A stretch of DNA of 48,960 bases, taken from IMG/VR virus record IMGVR_UViG_3300037196_000239, positions 1 through 48,960 of that record; one strand, 5' to 3'. How positions within the stretch are numbered: position 1 is the stretch's first letter; each line of letters opens with the position of its first letter. Shown here in pieces: positions 48,873 through 48,960 of this stretch. The notes beneath the pieces were generated by a model. That model was not told the DNA's origin, did no database searches, and saw nothing but the letters and a program-made list of their open reading frames with translations. Made by a program: the position numbers and the translations under genes. The stretch comes from a virus.

Positions 48873-48960
48873 AGTAATAGCAACGTGATATGGATAAAGT
48901 GATATATGCTAGGGAAAGTAATATAAAATTAATCATAATATCCTATACTGAAGAGAGAAA

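Larger units (their letters stand above)
48534..48902 (+). pseudogene. Truncated zinc-ribbon repeat protein (homing-endonuclease remnant)
   Basis: A 122-residue frame with two copies of a 'GGKLISTEYIN...KMxWECxxGHQWxAxW.SIK' module, common as tandem repeats in the DNA-binding half of phage and giant-virus homing endonucleases. The first module ends with a full WCLLC; the second breaks off at SIKN and runs into NSNSNVIWIK and a stop, so the expected WCxxC and the whole nuclease part are missing. It therefore looks like a broken or truncated gene, although a short zinc protein made from this frame is possible. GGAGAAGAG precedes the ATG. The window ends 58 nt later. Confidence 0.6.

Noticed and set aside
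1-48960. Prophage or integrated element
   Set aside because: No integrase, attachment-site repeat or bacterial flanking genes; gene content is that of a lytic large phage.

Overview
The window is a gene-dense, AT-rich (roughly one third G+C) piece of a large tailed-phage genome with a contractile tail (myovirus type, T4-superfamily flavour). The evidence is a gp25-like baseplate wedge protein, a gp53-like wedge protein, a gp5-like spike with an OB fold and a peptidase, a gp46/gp47 recombination nuclease pair, a gp32-type single-strand binding protein, a T4 RNase H/FEN-type nuclease, a primase, dUTPase, a RusA-type resolvase and a phage-type HNH endonuclease. It also has a B12-dependent ribonucleotide reductase, a small heat-shock protein and several metabolic genes that classical T4 lacks. 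The host cannot be named. A spanin-like protein and murein-active enzymes suggest a Gram-negative cell. No tRNA, CRISPR array, integrase or insertion sequence was seen, and TAG, TAA and TGA all appear to be ordinary stops.

Layout. 0-4.6 kb is a minus-strand run of small accessory genes, Hsp20, a membrane protein and gp25. 4.7-7.3 kb is a mixed patch with a HExxH zincin, two members of a small LHIPTG protein family, a FeoA-like protein and an unknown protein. 7.4-13.3 kb is a plus-strand baseplate operon (gp53, gp5 spike, a 998-aa protein). 13.3-17.9 kb holds nucleotide and recombination genes on both strands (dut, RusA, gp46, gp47). 18.0-21.4 kb is a plus-strand cassette with a polynucleotide-kinase-like P-loop protein, a lytic transglycosylase, an AdoMet-decarboxylase-like protein and a DUF3326 protein. 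21.6-46.5 kb is one long minus-strand block: tail fibre, HNH protein, NrdJ, tiny Lys/Gly-rich genes, a lysis-like pair, very large presumed virion proteins (703 and about 1687 aa), zinc-ribbon proteins, a Cas4/AddB-like nuclease, a SWIM protein, primase, FEN and a degenerate FEN-like neighbour. 46.8-48.9 kb reads on the plus strand: a YiiX-like peptidase, the gp32-like SSB and a truncated zinc-ribbon repeat protein.

The strongest unexplained signal is a short motif, YCGATAHT, found 14 times just upstream of genes, always in the direction of transcription and usually 16-40 nt before the start codon. Twice it follows directly on a terminator. It is best read as a phage-specific promoter element. 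It precedes gp47, nrdJ, primase, FEN, SSB, the Cas4-like nuclease, the zincin and several small genes, so it links the replication/repair genes and accessory genes into one apparent regulon. It is not seen upstream of the baseplate operon, the 18-21 kb cassette or the tail fibre.

Other points of interest are an N-terminal 'FLxEA-like' segment on several otherwise unrelated proteins that resembles a capsid-targeting sequence, a structured leader before the SSB gene, a paralogous family of tiny LHIPTG proteins, and the AdoMet-decarboxylase/DUF3326 pair.
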